Of a stretch of DNA of 64,000 nt, positions 43,341-55,782 are shown in pieces. The stretch's first letter is position 1. Each line of letters begins with the position of its first letter. The stretch spans positions 30,099,001 through 30,163,000 of the forward strand of contig CM042035.1 of NCBI GenBank assembly GCA_023525975.1, read 5' to 3'. The position numbers were made by a program, and so were the translations under genes. Source of the DNA: Smallanthus sonchifolius. Lineage: Eukaryota; Streptophyta; Magnoliopsida; Asterales; Asteraceae. Below the pieces are notes generated by a model. It was not told the origin of the DNA. It searched no databases and saw only the letters and a list, made by a program, of their open reading frames with translations.

Positions 43341-45182
43341 ATGACTCATTTGTTGAATCATGATAATGAGATTGGTACTCCAACCAAGCCACTGAGGCTT
43401 ATGAATCTCAAAGATTATTCTAATTGAAAAAGTCGGTTTGAGAATTATGTTAATATCAATGACATAGGTTTATGGATTCCTATTAGTGAGGGATATGAAC
43501 ATCCTGTTCATCGTCATATAGGTGTGTCAGATACACCAAAACTAGTTTCAGCTCTTAATGATGACTAAAAGAAATTGTATGATCATGAAAAGAAAGCTCT
43601 TGCAGCTTTATCCATGTGTTTACCACTGGACATCTACCATTCTTTCAAGAAGTTTAAGACTTCTCGTGATCTTTGGGAAGGCTTAGCTAAGAGATGTGAG
43701 GGTAGCACTGATATCAAGAAGAGTAGAAGGGAATTGTTAAAGAAATAATTTAGTGTTTTTAAACATTTTGATGGTGATTCTGTGGATGAACTCGTGTCAA
43801 GATATTATCATCCTCTAAGTGAAATGGTCAACAATGACATTACTTACAAAAACAAGAAGATTTTTGAAAAGTTTTTGGATGCTCTACCGGCTCATTTTGA
43901 GATGTACACTATTCTGATAAAAGAACAAACTAGATTTGATGATCTGAGTCTTGAAGATTTAATGGGAAAGATTCAATCTTATGATTTGAACAAGCAGAAG
44001 AAAGATACAGTCTATCAAGATCCAATCATTTATTTTGGCAAAGGTAGATCAGCAAAGAAATCTGGTGGAATTGCATTATTTTTCAGAGATTCTTCTGAAA
44101 GTCCAAAAGAATGTTCTTGTCAAGATGGTGCATGCTTTGTTGCTTCTAGTTCTGGATGCTCAAAGCATAGTAAGAATGAAAGTCATTCTTGTTCTACAAA
44201 GGTGTCTTCTTCAGCAGCTGATGATATGATGGCTATGATTGCATCATTTATAACCTCATATAAAAACTTTATTGGTGGAAAGATCACTGATCTATATATG
44301 ATTGAGGAGGATTTTAAACAGTTGGATAAAGACGCTTTGGTAGAAATGAATATTCAGTGGAATATGGCATTGTGGATGAGACAAGGTAAAGATCACTTGA
44401 AGAGAACTGGGAAGAAGTTCATTGGAGCATCAAGTAAGACTAAGATGGGTTTGGATAAATCTAAAGTCAAGTGCTATAATTGTCAGGATTTTGGTCATTT
44501 TGCTCGAACCAAGAACTCAGAATCAAGGATCCTCAAACAATCAAGGCAATCAAAACAAGCAGAATACTTTCACAGCTTTAATTTCTCAATTTGATGAAAA
44601 TTACGATTTGGGTATTCATTTGGAGGATATTGTTGTTCATGTTAGTCAAGCTTTTCTAGTAGAAGTTCATACTGTGGATGGAAGTGAAAGCAGTTCTTCT
44701 GATGGTGACTCTACAGATTCTGGGAGTTTAAATGAAAGTTAAGAGTCAGTTCCTCAGAAAAGTGAATCAAAGTTTTCAAATGAAGATTTGCTCAGTGATG
44801 GAGTTGCTGGGAAGGTTACAGATAATATTGTTGAGATGCTGGCTGGGGGAAATGCATTCATGGCTGATTCTAAACAGGTACAACAGGTTAATTCTTGTTT
44901 AAAATGCATTGATTCTGAATTCAAGATTAGAAGATTGTGTAATGATAACATGAATCTCATCTGTGACATGAAAGCAATATACACATCGAATCAAACTTTG
45001 AAAGAAAATGAAGTCATTTTGAAAACTAAAATTGAATCTTTAAAGGATGACATTAAAACTTTGCAAATCAAAGTAATGAACAAGATTTTCAACTCGATGT
45101 GTCATACTCTGACTATGAAAAGAAAATTAATGAACTTGTTGTGTCATAGACATAAGTAACAAAATTGTTACGAAAGCTTGAG
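43341..45182 (+). pseudogene. copia gag, first part, with C-terminal coiled-coil extension
   Basis: ATG at 43341 (MTHLLNHDNEIGTPTKPLRL start). A TGA near 43426 replaces the Trp expected after DYSN, and stops at about 43566 and 43746 also interrupt. The largest open part, 43782-44594, has the gag helices and a CYNCQDFGHFAR knuckle whose last Cys is missing. The frame then shifts to 44422-44742 (Ser/Asp-rich) and 44788-45159, a Lys/Glu/Leu/Ile-rich coiled-coil-like stretch. GypB inserts at 45183; the gag continues at 53858. Confidence 0.8.
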
Positions 45183-47982
45183 TGTCACAACCCCAATTTC
45201 AACTAACGGAGTTTTACCGTTTGGAAGGTGACACACCAGGATCTCAGTCATTAGTTACTTCAAACGACACTATATGGGACTTGAAATGTCATAACATAAA
45301 AGTTCAGAGTTAATGTGGAAGCGTAAACGTTAAAATGAAGTAAAAATAATTACACGCAACGAGTATCAATTAATGTAATTAAATAAACAATTTAAAATAT
45401 TTGAAATGAATGATATGACAGTAGGACTCTATGCATGTCCTAGGTGCGCAACCTGTGCCAAAGCGACCTGAGAAACATGTAAGAAAAAGTGTCAACACAA
45501 GGTTGGTGAGTTCACAGGTTTGTATGTAAATAAACTGTTTGAGTGTTGCTGGATCCACATACGTAAGTCACACCTATTGCTAGCTAGACAATGTACAAGT
45601 TACTCTAAGCGTTCGCAACCGAAGCTGACTGTTTGTGTTTGGGTGCCTTCCGCCATTGCTAACATCAACAATGGCAAGTGTTAAGGACAATTTACACCCG
45701 TTAGACCTCCAATCAAGTTAGCGCGACTAACCCGGGTGGGGTTTGTCAAACCCAGTAGTACTACTCAAATTTCCTCGCTATACTCCATATATTAACGGTC
45801 CGAGTGTGTAAGGACTTTGCATGTTATGTTTGCACTTAGGTACACAAGTGGTAATGAAATACTATGTCATCCATGTCCGTGTGTATGTCTCTCCCTGGCT
45901 GGGAGACAAGTAACGGATGCCTGTTCGTATGCATGTTTCTCCCCCAATGGGAAAACAGGTAAAATACTGTTTGTGTGTATGCATGTTTCTCCTCAACAGG
46001 AAAACAAGTAAAATAATGTTTGTGTATAAGCATGTTTCTCCTCAACAGGAAAACAAGTAAAATAATGTTTGTACGCATGTTTCTCCCCCAATAGGAAAAC
46101 AAGTAAAACGGTGCCGTGAAACTCACCTGCGTTGCGTTGTAGGTAGTATCACACAAGTAAGAGATTTGAAACCTTAAGTGTTAGCCTGCACAGCTTACGT
46201 ATGCCCTAGAATTATAAACACATAAGTTAGGGACATATGGGATTTGTGACGACGACACGGAAGATTAGAACGTCTTAAAACATTCTAAGGATTAACGGGT
46301 AGACGAACGTGTCTACGGGAAAATAGATTTCTTAATATAATAATTAAGATCAATGGGTTACGTGTCTAACGTTAATAACGAATAATATTAATTAATAAAT
46401 AAATTCGTACGTTTGCCATTTAAAATGGTTAGGATAATAATATAACTATATATTATTTTTAAGTCGTATGATTAACAAGATAATCATTTGTCTGGAGAAA
46501 AGAATAAACTTATTATTTTAATTCGATATAATAAACGTGGGTAAATAATATAAATAATTATATTATTAATTTGTTTAAAAAAAACGTCACACGAAATAAT
46601 AAACGAGGCGAAATAATATAAAATATATATATATATATATATATATATTATTTTGTACTAGGAGTCAAGGGTTAAAAATAATATAAACATATTATTTTTA
46701 TTCGATAATAACATAAATATATTATTTTTAAAAGTGGGAATAATATATAAAAAAATAGGTTAATAATCCAAGCCCGAGTCTACGGGTTGTTTTCCGGGTT
46801 AAAACATTTTACTATATAAATATAATAATATAGGGTTGAGTTTTATAGTAGAAAGAATTGTTTAAAAACTAAATATGCTAAAATAAGGGTGAGGAGACTC
46901 GAACCCGGGTCTCCTCCCCATCAACACACAACTTTAACCAAGTCAGCCAGCAAGGCAATCGCATACAGAACCATTTCCAAATGGTTTTAACTTTACGGAT
47001 CAGTGGGTTTCCCCCCATATACACAAGCGATCGATCCTAGGCTCACATTCACCAAATCTGATCGTGAATGGACGAGGAATCACAGGGCTTTTGTTCATCG
47101 GTGCAATACGAATATGGGGGTATGTTTAATTGCAAAAATAACAAGTTTGGGTTCGTTTAATTTAAGTTTGAAAAGTCAGAACCCTAGATTATGAACACGG
47201 ATTTGATTTGATTAAATTCGATAATGTTCGGAATTGGAATCATGGGGCTTTTACTGATTAGGATATTTCGAAACTACTAATATAGTTTAATTTGATTGGG
47301 GTCGTGTCTAGATCAGGGCTCGATTATATCAACTATGCGATGAACCCTAGATCTTGATTATAATCAATTCGATGTTGTGAGCCCTGGATATGATGGGGCT
47401 TTCAATCAGTAGACTAAAACGAAACCGAGAGAGTGCTTGATTACCAGAATGGATGCCGTATTGCAGGTACACGACTAAACATCAGATGCGGCTTCAACGG
47501 TTACTCCTCCGCGTCTACGGCTGCGTCTCCGATCAAGTTGAACTTTGCAGAAGCTTCAGTGGGGTTCGTTTATCATGTGTAGAGTGTTTGATTGTATAAT
47601 GACAAGCGAATTGGTCGAGTTAGATAGAATTCGATGAGGGAGTCTACGGTTACGGGTTTTAGGTGATAAATGGGATTAATTCGCACATAATGATGGTGTT
47701 AATTGATTCAATAATGTCGCAACTGATATTTACATCCATTTCGGTTAGGAATTCGAACGAATTTCGGTTATCGTTTGCGAATTTGGATTAAGAATGCTCG
47801 ATTTTGACTTTCAAAAGTCAAACACTCGAGTTTTGGGTATTTACAGCATCAGTCCCTGTAGTTCATGTGTAATTGTTTGAGTTTGACAGATTTGGTCCTT
47901 GTGGTTTGTAACTGGACTAACTATAGTTGCGAGATAACGGGGTTTGGGTTAACAAAGTTAACGGAATTTGTCGGGTGTCACA
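45183..47982 (-). repeat. GypB 3' LTR (left, 2.80 kb)
   Basis: Plus-axis start TGTCACAACCCC, end GGGTGTCACA. It has four diverged tandem copies of a CATGTTTCTCC...GGAAAACAAGTAAAA unit (about 45928-46110) and a minus-strand GT-AG pair (intron-like, 45468-46126). A minus-strand tRNA-like block has a B box ACCCGGGTTCGAGTC at 46896-46910 and an A-box-like TGGCTGACTTGG at 46939-46950. A TA run lies at 46626-46650. Confidence 0.94.
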
Positions 47983-48176
47983 TCATCTCATAGTTGAAAG
48001 AATTTTCGTCCCGAAAATTAAAATAATTTTTTTTTTCCGAAGGTCACATCATCCCTTAGTTGAAATAATTTTCGTCCCGAAAATAAAAAAAATATAAAAA
48101 AAAATAAAAATAATAAAAAAAATTCCCGGATGTCACATCATCCCCTAGTTGAAAGAATTTTCGTCCCGAAAATTAG
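47976..48176 (-). repeat. triplicated purine-tract/hairpin block at the GypB interior-LTR junction
   Basis: The block containing GTCACATCATC...AGTTGAAA and ATTTTCG-TCC-CGAAAAT occurs three times, at 47976-48020, 48043-48085 and 48131-48176. On the minus strand the third copy reads purine tract then TGTGACA, which is the LTR start. The copies are separated by A- or T-rich filler. Confidence 0.85.
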
Positions 48177-48185
48177 GATAGTACC

Positions 48186-48437
48186 TTATGTGTTTGACGC
48201 GGAGTGCTTGAACAGATGAGGATACTTGCGCATCATCTGATCCTCGCACTCCCATGCGAATTCCGATCCGCGATTTGAGTCCCATCGAACTCTGACATTA
48301 GGAATTTTACTACGTTTAAGCGTTTTGACTTTCTTATCCATGATTTCTACTGGTTCCTCAATGAAACGCAACTGTTCATCGATGTGTAGTTCCTCAAGAG
48401 GAACCGCGAGTGACTCGTCTGCTAGACATTTCTTCAA
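48186..48437 (-). pseudogene. GypB integrase C-terminus with chromodomain-like end
   Basis: Minus-strand frame with KKCLADESLAVPLEELHIDE, the VRVRWDSNRGSEFAWECED chromodomain-like region and the ending KYPHLF. It corresponds to GypC 34494-34805. The upstream VFHVSNL portion is in broken sequence to about 48490. It is retained, although the catalytic core is absent. Confidence 0.8.
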
Positions 48438-48489
48438 GTTTGAAACGTGAAAGACGTTGTGTACACCACTAAGTCTTTCATGTAGGTCC

Positions 48490-48668
48490 AGTTAATACGC
48501 GACTGGTCCTGTCCTTCTTCTTGATAAATAGGACCGGAGCTCCCCATGGTGTTGAGCTAGGTCTAATGAAACCTTTATCCAACAACTCTTGCAGTTGTGT
48601 GGATAGCTCTTGCAATTCACTGGGTGCAAGTCTACAGGGTGCCCGAGCAATAGGCGCTGCTCCGGGTG
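48490..48668 (-). pseudogene. GypB RT start joined directly to the integrase end (deletion junction)
   Basis: On the minus strand the RT entry segment DKGFIRPSSTPWGAPVLFIK is readable at about 48515-48590. Within a few codons it passes into integrase-tail sequence at about 48490. The RT palm, RNase H and integrase core are missing between them. Confidence 0.75.
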
Positions 48669-49083
48669 CTAGATCAATTTGGAATGCTCGACGACGAGAG
48701 CCAAAATGGCAGTATGACCTTTACGTAGATGCTTTTGTGCTTTCACGAAAGATATGATGCCCACGGCAGCATCACTCTTTTCGCCTTGGACAGAAAGGGT
48801 TTCTCCACTCGGGAGAGGTAGGCGAACAAATTTGCTCATGACAAATAATTTCAGCTTGGTTCTTAGATACCCAATCCATACCGACAATTACGTCGAATCT
48901 GCTAAGTGTGACTGGCATAAGGTCAATGTCAAGTTCATGACTAACGAATTCAAATTTACGACCCTTAAGAATGTGAGTTGCTTCAATTATCTGTCCATCA
49001 GCTATTTCTATGGTGTACTTAGCTTCTAGTAGGGTTGGAGTTTCTTTTGTCAAGTCACTAGGTTTCATAGATATAAATCTCAA
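48669..49083 (-). pseudogene. GypB protease remnant lacking the active-site region
   Basis: The minus-strand frame has TIEIADGQIIEATHILKG and FDVIVGMDWVSKNQAEI, the C-terminal half of a chromovirus protease. The expected D-S/T-G-A segment should lie between the gag end (GRAFVLGSGEARYDNNVITG, about 49090-49150) and RFISMKPSD (about 49060-49080), but that stretch is absent and the frame changes there. Confidence 0.7.
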
Positions 49084-49560
49084 GGAACTTACCGGTAATC
49101 ACATTGTTATCGTATCTGGCTTCTCCGGATCCAAGCACGAAGGCTCGTCCTTTCGCACCATTCTCTCCATTATTTCCGTGGTTGCCACCATTGTTGTTGC
49201 CTTGTTTATTGTTGTTACCGTCGTTGCCCTGATTATTGCTGCTATTGTTACCATTACCATTTCCATCTTTCTTCGACTGAGGACAATCCCTTTGAATGTG
49301 TCCCTCCTTGCCGCACTGAAACATCCTCTGGTAAATCCCTGTGGTCGAAATGGTTGCTTGTTCGGAAGTGCAACCCTACAGTATTTCACAGTGTGGCCCA
49401 TCTTAGCACATTGCTGCAACGATTTCTCTCACAAGTACCAAGATGGTGAAAATTACATTTGTTGCACTTAGGGTATCTCTCGGTATTACCACTCTGGTTT
49501 TGTCCTGAAGAGGTCGACTGGTTGAAACTCTTAGCAGACTTAAACCTACTCTGTCGCTGA
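49058..49560 (-). pseudogene. GypB gag zinc-knuckle region
   Basis: Minus-strand frames contain a CCHC-type segment ending QCGKEGHIQRDC (its first Cys is lost to a frame change), an Asn/Gly-rich linker and GRAFVLGSGEAR. An earlier knuckle remnant ends QQCAKMGHTVKYC (about 49380-49419). Upstream, Ser/Gln/Asn-rich sequence belongs to the gag C-terminus. Two or more frameshifts are present. Confidence 0.75.
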
Positions 49561-51039
49561 TGGGATTGGTTGGAGTAAATCCTCGTCTCCTAATGTCACT
49601 GGATCATTTCATGAAGAAAGAAATTCGTTTACAGGATTGAATATGCTGAGGTATAATTCGAATTAGACCAAGGATTAGTCACCGGATAAGGCAATAGGGT
49701 CAAATGAGGTTTATTGTTGGAGCGTAAGGGATCACGTGTTAGTTTAGAAAGAATTCCACAAATTCCGCTTACATAGCTGGAGTCGATAAGTTTGCCATGA
49801 GATTCTATTAGAGTTTCAATCAAGATGGTTTCTGTGATCACGTTTAGATGAGTGTCTTAATTCCACTAAGACTCTTACATAAGTGAGAATAACATTGATG
49901 GATTCCATTGATGATAATCCAGTGTGTCCGTAAACATTTTCAACCTGATAGTCGCGTCTATCAGCTGTCGAACGAGTTTAACGATACCAACTAGTCGTTG
50001 GGTGGGTTATGAGAGTCTCTACAGATAGTGAAAACTGAAGTCTATAAATCACTGATTAGGACCATTCATCCACACACTAGGTTTCACCAGGACTTACATG
50101 CACCTCAAATTACTATTACGTGTGCACCCGTAATGATAATTTGTTTTGCATGCTCACCCTAGTTTTCCCTGTCCTGTGTCAAAATGTCCTTTAATTTGTA
50201 TTTCCGAGTACTGAGTGTTGTCAGGTATGATAAGTCATCGAGAGGCTTAGTCATCAACCATAAGTTGATCAACTGGAACTCATATTAGGATGAGTAGTTG
50301 AGGATGGTTTGATCCGAGTATTCACTCGAGTTGAAACATAATACAGGAGTCCAATCCAGCGGATTGTAAATGAGAACATGTAACAAACATGTACATGAAA
50401 TGCGACTTCGAGAAATGAAACTAATTCATGAATATAAGTTACAGGAAACAGCAAGGTAGCCGTCCTTTCAACTGAGTCAAGATGGGGTTTGAGTATGCAT
50501 TGAGCAATGCGTTCGCAGATTTGTGTTCAATCTATTCTCAACAGAATATTGACCAAAGACGCGAGCCCATGGCTCGGTAAAGTGATGACATCTACGTGCC
50601 AATGGATTCTGAAATAATGCGTGCAACGGTCTGCCTTCGTTCGGCGTATTGTTGCTGGTGGTTACAGTAGGGACTCGCCTCCGACGATCCCAACTCCCAA
50701 AGAGATGCGTTAGTGCTGAGTGTCGTCCATAACATGGACCTAATAAAGCCCACCATACCCAACAGGTGATGGTGATGTAAGTGACTCCTCCGAAGGCTCC
50801 GTCTCGCTGCCCTCGGACGGGAGTGGATGATGTTATGGTGATTCACCGAGTTTCGCCACTGGGAATGATGATGCAATGCAAATGATGTGTCCCTCGCCAA
50901 CTGAGGATGATACGGATGGTATTAACATGCATGCACTGCAATGTATAGTTGCTATATGTATCACGTATAAGTGTCTGTGCCGTGTAACTAATGTGTGAGG
51001 TTATAGTCTAGTATGCAATCCTAGTTCTCTATAACCAAT
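49561..51039 (-). other. GypB 5' interior, mostly unrecognised
   Basis: Next to the primer site, around 50780-50880, a minus-strand frame is Ser/Glu/Pro-rich (SEESLTSPSP-type), which suits the start of a chromovirus gag. The rest (49620-50560) shows no gag core and no other recognisable coding sequence on either strand. It may be diverged gag or foreign sequence. Confidence 0.45.
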
Positions 51040-51052
51040 GGCTCTGATACCA
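51040..51052 (-). promoter_or_regulatory. GypB primer binding site
   Basis: GGCTCTGATACCA on the plus strand is the complement of TGGTATCAGAGCC, three bases inside the right LTR. It fixes the orientation. Confidence 0.92.
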
Positions 51053-51055
51053 ATC

Positions 51056-52492
51056 TGTCACACCCCCAATTTCAACTAACGGAGTTTTACCGTTTGGAAA
51101 GTGACACACCAGGATCTCAGTCATTAGTTACTTCAAATGACACTATATGGGACTTGAAATGTCATAACATAAAAGTTCAGAGTTAATGCGGAAGCGTAAA
51201 CGTTAAAATGAAGTAAAAATAATTACACGCAACGAGCGTCAATTAATGTAATTAAATAAACTATTTAAAATATTTGAAATGAATGATATGACAGTAGGAC
51301 TCCATGCATGTCCTAGGTGCGCAACCTGTGCCAAAGCGACCTGAGAAACATGTAAGAAAAAGTGTCAACACAAGGTTGGTGAGTTCACAGGTTTGTATGT
51401 AAATAAACTGTTTGAGTGTTGCTGGATCCACATACGTAAGTCACACATATTGCTAGCTAGACAATGTACAAGTTACTCTAAGCGTTCGCAACCGAAGCTG
51501 ACTGTTTGTGTTTGGGTGCCTTCCGCCATTGCTAACATCAACAATGGCAAGTGTTAAGGACAATTTACACCCGTTAGACCTCCAATCAAGTTAGCGCGAC
51601 TAACCCGGGTGGGGTTTGTCAAACCCAGTAGTACTACTCAAATTTCCTCGCTATACTCCATATATTAACGGTCCGAGTGTGTAAGGACTTTGCATGTTAT
51701 GTTTGCACTTAGGTACACAAGTGGTAATGAAATACTATGTGATCCATGTCCGTGTGTATGTCTCTCCCTGGCTGGGAGACAAGTAACGGATGCCTATTCG
51801 TATGCATGTTTCTCCCCCAATGGGAAAACAGGTAAAATACTGTTTGTGTGTATGCATGTTTCTCCTCAACAGGAAAACAAGTAAAATAATGTTTGTGTAT
51901 AAGCATGTTTCTCCTCAACAGGAAAACAAGTAAAATAATGTTTGTACGCATGTTTCTCCCCCAATAGGAAAACAAGTAAAAAGGGGTCGTGAAACTCACA
52001 TGCGTTGCGTTGTAAGTAGTATCACACAAGTAAGAGATTTGAAACCTTAAGTGTTAGCCTGCACAGCTTACGTATGACCTAGAATTATAAACACATAAGT
52101 TAGGGACATATGGGATTTGTGACGACGACACGGAAGATTAGAACGTCTTAAAACATTCTAAGGATTAACGGGTAGACGAACGTGTCTACGGGAAAATAGA
52201 TTTCTTAATATAATAATTAAGATCAATGGGTTACGTGTCGAACGTTAATAACGAATAATATTAATTAATAAATAAATTCGTACGTTTGCCATTTAAAATG
52301 GTTAGGATAATAATATAACTATATATTATTTTTAAGTCGTATGATTAACAAGATAATCATTTGTCTGGAGAAAAGAATAAACTTATTATTTTAATTCGAT
52401 ATAATAAACGTGGGTAAATAATATAAACAATTATATTATTAATTTGTTTAAAAAAAACGTCACACGAAATAATAAACGAGGCGAAATAATAT

Positions 52493-52527
<35 letters not shown>

Positions 52528-53857
52528 TTGTACTAGGAGTCAAGGGTTAAAAATAATATAAACATATTATTTTTATTCGCTAATAACATAAATATATTAT
52601 TTTTAAAAGTGGGAAAAATATATAAAAAAATAGGTTAATAATCCAAGCCCGAGTCTACGGGTTGTTTTCCGGGTTAAAACATTTTACTATATAAATATAA
52701 TAATATAGGGTTGAGTTTTATAGTAGAAAGAATTGTTTAAAAACTAAATATGCTAAAATAAGGGTGAGGAGACTCGAACCCGGGTCTCCTCCCCATCAAC
52801 ACACAACTTTAACCAAGTCAGCCAGCAAGGCAATCGCATACAGAACCATTTCCAAATGGTTTTAACTTTACGGATCAGTGGGTTTCCCCCCATATACACA
52901 AGCGATCGATCCTAGGCTCACATTCACCAAATCTGATCGCGAATGGACGAGGAATCACAGGGCTTTTGTTCATCGGTGCAATACGAATATGGGGGTATGT
53001 TTAATTGCAAAAATAACAAGTTTGGGTTCGTTTAATTTAAGTTTGAAAAGTCAGAACCATAGATTATGAACACGGATTTGATTTGATTAAATTCGATAAT
53101 GTTCGGAATTGGAATCATGGGGCTTTTACTGATTAGGATATTTCAAAACTACTAATATAGTTTAATTTGATTGGGGTCGTGTCTAGATCAGGGCTCGATT
53201 ATATCAACTATGCGATGAACCCTAGATCTTGATTATAATCAATTCGATGTTGTGAGCCCTGGATATGATGGGGCTTTCAATCAGTAGACTAAAACGAAAC
53301 CGAGAGAGTGTTTGATTACCAGAATGGATGCCGTATTGCAGGTACACGACTAAACATCAGATGCGGCTTCAACGGTTACTCCTCCGCATCTACGGCTGGG
53401 TCTCCGATCAAGTTGAACTTTGCAGAAGCTTCAGTGGGGTTCGTTTATCATGTGTAGAGGGTTTGATTGTATAATGACAAGCGAATTAGTCGAGTTAGAT
53501 AGAATTCGATGAGGGAGTCTACGGTTACGGGTTTTAGGTGATAAATGGGATTAATTCGCACATAATGATGGTGTTAATTGATTCAATAATGTCGCAACTG
53601 ATATTTACATCCATTTCGATTAGGAATTCGAACGAATTTCGGTTAACGTTTGCGAATTTGGATTAAGAATGCTCGATTTTGACTTTCAAAAGTCAAACAC
53701 TCGAGTTTTGGGTATTTACAGCATCAGTCCCTGTAGTTCATGTGTAATTGTTTGAGTTTGACATATTTGGTCCTTGTGGTTTGTAACTGGACTAACTATA
53801 GTTGCGAGATAACGGGGTTTGGGTTAACAAAGTTAACGAAATTTGTCGGGTGTCACA
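51056..53857 (-). repeat. GypB 5' LTR (right, 2.80 kb)
   Basis: Near-identical to 45183-47982. In the first 415 bases I count nine differences, with fewer after that. The intron-like donor here reads CAT/GTGAGT where the left LTR has CAG/GTGAGT. It is followed by TTGAG. Confidence 0.94.
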
Positions 53858-54797
53858 TTGAGGGTTATAAGAATTCCAGTTTTTTTGATGGAATATTATA
53901 ATGAAAAAGCTTTGGGTGCAAAGGTTATTGGAGGTCTTGGTTCTTGTCCTTCTTTTGATGACACAGATATTGGGGGAGGTGTTGGGTATTGTCCACCTTT
54001 TAATGAGAATTATACCCCGTGTCTGACTTAGGATGTTTCAGATGAAGATTTGGAACAAAAACTATATTGAATATCAATCCTGTTACCGGTGAGGATATGA
54101 TATATGATGATTCATCTGATGATGATGATTTTGATTCAACCAAAGTTGATGGTATAGTGAAAGAGTGTAAGTATGTTGAACCAGTTGTCGTGAAAAATGT
54201 GACCAGAGATAGATGCATTTTGACCGAACCAGTTGAGAAGATTGCACAACCAAAACCTAAATCTGCTTATCAACCGAAAAGACCTTTTGTAAGTTGTGGT
54301 TTTGATTCTCATGAGACAAACAAGTTTGAGAACGTCTTAACTCTTGCATTTTACAAAGAGAAAGTTGGGAATGAAACTCAAAAGGTTGTTCAATGTTCAA
54401 ACACTGATTCCAAGTGTGCATCATCAAGTACAACAAGAGTTCCACGAGAGAAGTATGTCAGAGTTTACAAAGAAAGACGTACTTGTGTTCATTGTAGAAT
54501 TGCTGGTCAAATTTTGAAGGATTGTCCAAACAAGAATTTAGGGAAGCGTCTGGAGAATCCAAAGTTGGCTAGACCATTTGTGAATCCACCTGTGAAAACA
54601 GTTGTAAAGTCTGTTGATGTGAATCATAACGTGGATAAAGGTGGTAAGAAGCCAAGTGTCCAGATTGCTTCTGATTCAATGAAGATAGTAAAGAAGGTTG
54701 ATTCTACTGGTGATCATACACAACCAAAGGAGAAATTGACAAGACCACAAAGACGACGAAGAAATAAAAGGTTGAGAAAAATTTTAGAACAACCAGT
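53858..54797 (+). pseudogene. copia gag, continuation after GypB
   Basis: Coding resumes with an acidic and glycine-rich stretch (GVGYCPPFNENYTPC, stop near 54030). Then comes a long open frame 54067 onward with an Asp-rich SSDDDDFDSTK segment, a TCVHCRIAGQILKDC-type Cys/His region (54482-54529) and a basic RPQRRRRNKRLRK tail. The solo LTR begins at 54798 inside the frame. The last 16 codons of the apparent ORF to 54846 are LTR sequence, not copia. Confidence 0.7.
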
Positions 54798-55740
54798 TGT
54801 CACACCCCGACCGATGGCGGAATCATCGAGGTCGACAATGGAATGATTGTTCAAAAGCACATGATAACTAAAATGTTGCATAATTCATTAATTAAATTTA
54901 AAGAAAACAAAGATCCAAATACAATACATTTCAAATAACCTAGTCTAGTTCAAAACATTAATTTATTTAACTAGGTCCATAGTTCTTAAATGGAGGAATC
55001 TTCGGCAAGCAATCACATATCCAAACCTGAAACATTATTTAAATCAAGTGACAACTAAAAAGTTGGTGAGTACATAGGTTTTGTAGTTCCGATAAGTAGT
55101 AGATAAAAACGTTTTGCAACTCATTGTTTATCTTGTTAAACATAGTATATATATGGTGTATCATTTATCTAATCACAATTCAAACCTTGATTTACGCGCT
55201 TGAACATAGCACAACAGCTAAGTCCGGTATGTTTGAATATAGTTACCCACTATATCCGGTATATTTGAATATAACACGCGGCTATATCCGAGTATGCAGT
55301 AATAAACACCCTAACCGGGTGGGCTAGTCAGGCACAATAGATTTATTAATATTACTGTTGGTTTTCTTGTGTTTAAAATAAACAATTGTACACTCAAGAT
55401 AATTTATGATGAACAAGCATATAATTCACATGTATAACACGTATAAACAATTTGATGAGTAGCATATATAATGTTTCACCCCAAAGTATGTAAAAATGTA
55501 AAATAGGGGCTATGTAACTCACCTGGCTAGCGAATATGATAATCCACGAGTGCGGGTGATAAGGACGTTGAAACCTAAACACGATGAAATCCTATGTGGA
55601 TAGATAAGTATTATTGTATGTTTTATTTGTATGTGCGTATTCGTATTTAAATGTGTATGAGTTTTATAATAATATCCTTTAATATTTATTTGTATAAAAT
55701 ATGGTAGAAAATAATAATGACTTGGTAAAACTTTAACTTA

Positions 55741-55782
<42 letters not shown>

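Larger units (their letters stand above)
45183..53857 (-). mobile_element. GypB: minus-strand gypsy deletion derivative, complete with target duplications
   Basis: LTRs 45183-47982 and 51056-53857, with TTGAG on both sides (45178-45182 and 53858-53862). The primer-site complement at 51040-51052 shows that it reads on the minus strand. The 3.07-kb interior keeps remnants of gag, protease, the very start of RT and the integrase end, but lacks the RT core, RNase H and integrase core. The LTRs differ by only about 1 percent by eye, so this is a recent insertion of a defective element or a recently deleted one. Confidence 0.94.

Noticed and set aside
45817..46156. ORFs on both strands built on CFSPNGKTGK-like or FPVEEKHAYTQ-like repeats
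   Set aside because: They come from the short tandem repeat in the GypB LTR and occur again at 51690-52029 in the other LTR. Not genes.
46896..46950. A functional nuclear tRNA gene
   Set aside because: Box A and box B are plausible, but the acceptor stem and anticodon arm do not form a standard tRNA. It is inside an LTR and better called tRNA-like.
49010..49471. 153-codon plus-strand ORF with a hydrophobic Ile/Val-rich stretch
   Set aside because: It is antisense to the Asn/Gly-rich gag linker of GypB. The hydrophobic pattern is the reverse reading of AAC/GGT repeats.
54831..54846. C-terminal end of the ORF reaching 54846 as part of the copia protein
   Set aside because: From 54798 on the frame runs in the inserted gypsy LTR. 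The copia frame resumes after 56848.
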